A stretch of DNA of 35,933 nucleotides from positions 1 to 35,933 of the forward strand of contig CAJXYS010000033.1 in the NCBI GenBank assembly GCA_913063035.1. Direction: 5' to 3'. This stretch comes from an uncultured Maritimibacter sp. (GTDB taxonomy: Bacteria; Pseudomonadota; Alphaproteobacteria; Rhodobacterales; Rhodobacteraceae). Below the pieces are notes generated by a model. The model was not told the DNA's origin. It did no database searches and saw only the letters and a list, made by a program, of their open reading frames with translations. Position 1 is the stretch's first letter. Each line of letters begins with the position of its first letter. The translations under genes were made by a program, and so were the position numbers. This document shows, piece by piece, positions 32,801 to 35,933 of this stretch.

Positions 32801-33703
32801 ATGCAGACCGATCGCCACACCGCCCTGGCCAGCCTGATCGTCATCGTGACCGGCACGCTCTGGGGGCTGTACTGGCTGCCCGTGCGCCGCCTGGCCGAGC
32901 TGGCGCTGCCGGGCGCCTGGGGCACCCTGGCCATCGTGGCGGCCGCGGCGCTGCTGCTCGCGCCGGTGGCAATCGCGCGCCGCGACCGGCTCGGCCGCGC
33001 CGACCCGCTCGCCCTGGGCGCGGTGGCGCTGGGCGGTGTGGCCTTCGTGCTCTACTCGGTGGGCTTCGTCTACGGGCGCGTGGCGATCATCATCCTGCTG
33101 TTTTTCCTCACCCCCGTCTGGAGCACCCTGATCGGGCGCTTCCTGATGGGCTGGTCGGTGCCGCGGCTGCGGCTCGCGGCCATCGCGGTCGGCCTCGTGG
33201 GGCTGGCGGTCATGCTGGGCGCAGACGGCGCGGTCCCGGTGCCGCGCGGGGCGGGGGAATGGCTTGCGCTGCTGTCGGGGCTGCTCTGGTCGGTGGCGAC
33301 GACGGGCATGCGCGCGCGCCCCGGGCTGGCCCCGCCCGAGGCCGCCTTCGTCTTTGCCGCCGGCGCCACGCTCGGCGCGCTTGCATTGGCCCCGATGCTG
33401 GAGCCCTGGCCGTCGGGCCTGCCGGTGGCCGCGCTTGGCCCGGTGCTGGGCTGGGCGACGCTTGCCGGGGGGCTCTGGTGGGGGCTGTCGATGGCGGGGC
33501 TGATGTGGGCCACCCCGCGTCTGGATCCCGCGCGGGTCGGCATCCTGCTCATGTCCGAGGTGCTGGTCGGCGCGGTCTCGGCCGCGCTCATCGCGGGCGA
33601 GGCGCTGGGGCCGCTGGAGATCGTCGGCGGCATCCTGGTGCTGGTGGCCGGTCTGCTGGAGGTCTGGCCGATCCGCCGCCGTGGCGGCGCGGCGCCGGGC
33701 TGA
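32801..33703 (+). CDS. EamA/DMT-family transporter
   Basis: The protein is 300 aa with AAGGGAAAG before ATG. About ten hydrophobic segments are arranged as two EamA repeats: LIVIVTGTLWGLYWLPVRRLAE opens the first, and GEWLALLSGLLWSVATTGMR opens the second. The C-terminal LLMSEVLVGAVSAALIAGE and IVGGILVLVAGLLEVWP are typical of drug/metabolite exporters of this superfamily. Substrate is unknown. It ends next to the convergent YeeE/YedE gene. Confidence 0.9.
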   Translation: MQTDRHTALASLIVIVTGTLWGLYWLPVRRLAELALPGAWGTLAIVAAAALLLAPVAIARRDRLGRADPLALGAVALGGVAFVLYSVGFVYGRVAIIILLFFLTPVWSTLIGRFLMGWSVPRLRLAAIAVGLVGLAVMLGADGAVPVPRGAGEWLALLSGLLWSVATTGMRARPGLAPPEAAFVFAAGATLGALALAPMLEPWPSGLPVAALGPVLGWATLAGGLWWGLSMAGLMWATPRLDPARVGILLMSEVLVGAVSAALIAGEALGPLEIVGGILVLVAGLLEVWPIRRRGGAAPG

Positions 33704-34768
33704 TCAGGCCGCGGCCGCGCGCAGCGCCGGCTGGTCGATCAGCCAGTCCGTCAGGACCGCGCCGATCCACATGCAGAACAGCGCCAGCCAGGCCGTGGCC
33801 ACGAAGATGGACCCGCCCGTGACGCCGTTGCCGATGGCGCAGCCCCCGGCCAGCATCCCGCCGAAGCCCATCAGCGCCGCGCCGAAAAGCGCCCGCCGCA
33901 TCGGGCCGGCCCCCTCGAAGCCCTGGACCTTGAGCTCCCGCCCGGCCAGCGCGGCGAGGAAGGCGCCGATGAAGACGCCCGGCACCAGGCCGATGTCGAA
34001 ATCCAGAAGCGCGTTGCCTGTCAGGAAGAACATCAGCGTGTTGGCCGACGGACCCGTGAAGGTGGCGCTTTCCACCTGGGTCGGTTCGAAGCTGACCTGG
34101 CTGAGCGCGTAGGTGAGCCCCCAGCCGAGCGCCACCGCGAAGCCGACGCCCGACGCCATGAAGAGCACCCGCGGCCCGATGCTGTTCTTCTTGGCCAGCA
34201 CCAGCGCCAAGAGCGCCGTCGCCAGACCCAGCGCAAGCCCGGTGCCCTCGGGCAGGCCGAGCCACGGGACGAGGTCGATATTCTTGCCGCCCGGCGTGAT
34301 CCAGAGTGCCGCCAGCCCGTCGCGGACCGGCGCCAGCCAGCCCTGAAGGCTCATCTGCGCGACGACCGCGAAGACCAGGCCCGAGACGAGCGAGCGCAGG
34401 TTGCCCGTCGCCGCCAGGACCAGCAGCCGGCCCGAGCAACCGCGGGCCAGGACCATGCCGGCGCCGAAGAGCAGGCCGCCGATGATCGCCCCGGAAACGG
34501 AACCGGGCACGGCCATGATCCGCGCCTGCTGGGAATCGAGCAGCCCCGCCATTTCCGCACCCTGGACCCAGACCACGGCGGTCGAGAAGGCCAGCAGCCA
34601 GACCGACATGCGCGGCCCCAGCCGGCCGCGCGCGAACTCGACCGTCGAGGCGCGCAGGCAGAAGGCCGACCGCTGCGCCGCGATGCCGAACACGATGCCG
34701 GTGATGAGCCCGAAGAACGCGGCCGTGCCGGGTTCGCCCAGGGTTTCCACGATGGCGATCAGGTCCAT
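33704..34768 (-). CDS. YeeE/YedE family sulfur-compound transporter
   Basis: The protein is 354 aa from ATG 34768, with GGAG about 8 nt upstream. YeeE/YedE (TsuA) proteins import thiosulfate through conserved Cys positions. Here the membrane Cys motifs are SAFCLRAS, ARGCSGRLLVLAATGN and AGGCAIGNGVTGGS, all present. About nine hydrophobic segments are visible. A duplicated half (GCSGRL and GGCAIGNG repeats) indicates a single-chain full-length form, not the split two-gene form. It is divergent from the MFS gene. No TusA-like partner is in view. Confidence 0.9.
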   Translation of the reverse strand: MDLIAIVETLGEPGTAAFFGLITGIVFGIAAQRSAFCLRASTVEFARGRLGPRMSVWLLAFSTAVVWVQGAEMAGLLDSQQARIMAVPGSVSGAIIGGLLFGAGMVLARGCSGRLLVLAATGNLRSLVSGLVFAVVAQMSLQGWLAPVRDGLAALWITPGGKNIDLVPWLGLPEGTGLALGLATALLALVLAKKNSIGPRVLFMASGVGFAVALGWGLTYALSQVSFEPTQVESATFTGPSANTLMFFLTGNALLDFDIGLVPGVFIGAFLAALAGRELKVQGFEGAGPMRRALFGAALMGFGGMLAGGCAIGNGVTGGSIFVATAWLALFCMWIGAVLTDWLIDQPALRAAAA

Positions 34769-34890
34769 GAGGGGTCTCCGTAACCGTTCCGGGCCTCTTG
34801 GCCCAAAGCATCGCCCCGCGCCTTGATCCAGATCAGAGGCCCGGGCGCTTTGCACTCGCGCGCGGGGCGGAAACGGGGTAATCGGAACCC

Positions 34891-35933
34891 ATGTTGCTGA
34901 CCAACCACAGACGCAAGGTGCCGCTGGACGAGGCGCGGGGCTACCCGTTCTTTCGCCGGCCGGTGTTCCTGCTCTACCTGATGGCGGCGGCGATGCCGAT
35001 CGCCTTCGCCACCTGGTCGGCGCTGCTCAACAACTTCGTGATCGAGGCGGCGGGCTTCACCGGCGTCGAGATCGGCTGGCTGCACACGGTCCGCGAGATC
35101 CCGGGATTCCTGGCCATCGGGGTGATCCTGCTGATCATCCTGATCCGCGAGCAGGTTCTCGCGGTGATCTCCCTGGTCGCGCTCGGTGCCGGCACGGCGG
35201 TGGTGGCGCAGTTCCCGGAATTCTCGGGGCTGCTGATGACCACGCTGATCAGCTCGATCGGGTTTCACTACTACGAGACGGTCAACCAGTCGCTGCAGCT
35301 CCAGTGGATCGAGAAGGAGAACGCGCCGCAGACGCTGGGCTGGATCGTGGCGATCGGCTCGGGGGCGTCGCTCTTCGCCTACGCGGCGCTGGTGGTCACC
35401 TGGAAGGCCTTCGACCTGTCCTACAACCTGGTCTACATGCTGGCGGGCGGCATCACGGTGGCCATCGCCCTCTATTGTTTCCTGGTCTTCCCGCAATTCG
35501 AGGCACCGAACCCCCAGCACAAGAAGATGATCCTGCGCCGGCGCTACTGGCTTTACTACGCGCTGCAGTTCATGTCGGGGGCGCGGCGGCAGATCTTCGT
35601 GGTCTTCGCCGCCTTCATGATGGTGGAACGCTTCGGCTTCGAGGTGCACGAGGTGACCGCGCTCTTCCTGATCAACTTCGTCGCCAACATGGCCTTCGCG
35701 CCGTTGATGGGCCGGATGGTCGCCCGCTTCGGCGAGCGCCGCGCGCTGGTTTTCGAATATGTCGGGCTGACCGCGGTGTTCCTCGCCTATGGCGGGATCT
35801 ACTATTTCGGATGGGGCGTCGTTCTGGCGGCCGCGCTCTATGTCCTCGATCATCTCTTCTTCGCGCTGGCCTTCGCGCTCAAGACCTATTTCCAGAAGAT
35901 CGCCGACCCGGCCGACATCGCGCCGACGGCGGC
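34891..35933 (+). CDS. MFS transporter, cut by window end
   Basis: The frame starts at ATG 34891 (MLLTNHRRKVPLDEARGYPF) and is open to the last base, giving at least 347 residues. Several transmembrane helices are visible (VFLLYLMAAAMPIAFATWSA, GFLAIGVILLIILI, VLAVISLVALGAGTAVVA, YWLYYALQFMSGARRQIFV, YVGLTAVFLAYGGIYYF). The RxxGxRRA-like loop MGRMVARFGERRALVFEY matches the MFS signature between helices. Substrate is not recognised. The 3-prime end and stop are outside the window. Confidence 0.85.
   Translation, partial: MLLTNHRRKVPLDEARGYPFFRRPVFLLYLMAAAMPIAFATWSALLNNFVIEAAGFTGVEIGWLHTVREIPGFLAIGVILLIILIREQVLAVISLVALGAGTAVVAQFPEFSGLLMTTLISSIGFHYYETVNQSLQLQWIEKENAPQTLGWIVAIGSGASLFAYAALVVTWKAFDLSYNLVYMLAGGITVAIALYCFLVFPQFEAPNPQHKKMILRRRYWLYYALQFMSGARRQIFVVFAAFMMVERFGFEVHEVTALFLINFVANMAFAPLMGRMVARFGERRALVFEYVGLTAVFLAYGGIYYFGWGVVLAAALYVLDHLFFALAFALKTYFQKIADPADIAPTA

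Overview
The window looks like a high-GC alphaproteobacterial chromosome, most likely Rhodobacterales (roseobacter/Rhodobacter group). This is inferred from overall codon and GC character, the rpsD, SulP/UspA and YeeE/YedE gene types, an H-NS/HvrA-like protein and an ATGA-coupled thiM-thiE-thiD-SDR operon. It divides into a mobile/accessory left two thirds (about 1-23.85 kb) and a core-like right third (about 23.85-35.9 kb).

Left edge (1-1.8 kb): a leaderless-strand Sel1-repeat exported protein, then a gene-poor stretch carrying short repeats that also occur, inverted, behind the transposition genes. 1.79-7.5 kb: a complete Tn7-like transposition module, tnsA (endonuclease), tnsB (DDE transposase), tnsC (AAA+ regulator) and tniQ/tnsD (target selector with several HTH-like modules). 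A strong intrinsic-terminator hairpin sits between tnsB and tnsC. A terminator and an AT-rich repeat region follow tniQ.

7.5-22.7 kb is cargo-like. It holds two coupled orphan genes; an exported PhoA-type alkaline phosphatase followed by a metal-trafficking-like operon (DUF3299-like protein, ABC ATPase, FtsX-type permease, His-rich PCuAC-like protein); two small genes including an HMA_2-like protein; convergent to them a Ca-type P-type ATPase overlapping a divergent methionine adenosyltransferase paralogue; then a lower-GC block of small hypothetical genes including an H-NS-family protein. A promoter-like leader of about 90 bp is present twice (13.80 and 20.16 kb). At 22.69-23.63 kb lies a truncated, frameshifted second TniQ/TnsD C-terminal region, again followed by a terminator and then by repeats (three GTGGCAA sites and a TTTGGCATAAC that is the exact inverse of a sequence at 7.68 kb). 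The simplest reading is a Tn7-like island, possibly two nested or tandem elements, carrying phosphate/metal cargo. Exact ends and a target-site duplication could not be fixed by eye.

Right third: a TPP riboswitch with a Shine-Dalgarno-sequestering hairpin controls thiamine salvage genes thiM, thiE, thiD and a coupled SDR. Then come a small exported protein, a universal stress protein with a SulP anion transporter, a small exported protein, an iron-type alcohol dehydrogenase, rpsD with its promoter and terminator, an EamA transporter, a YeeE/YedE sulfur transporter and an MFS transporter cut by the window end.
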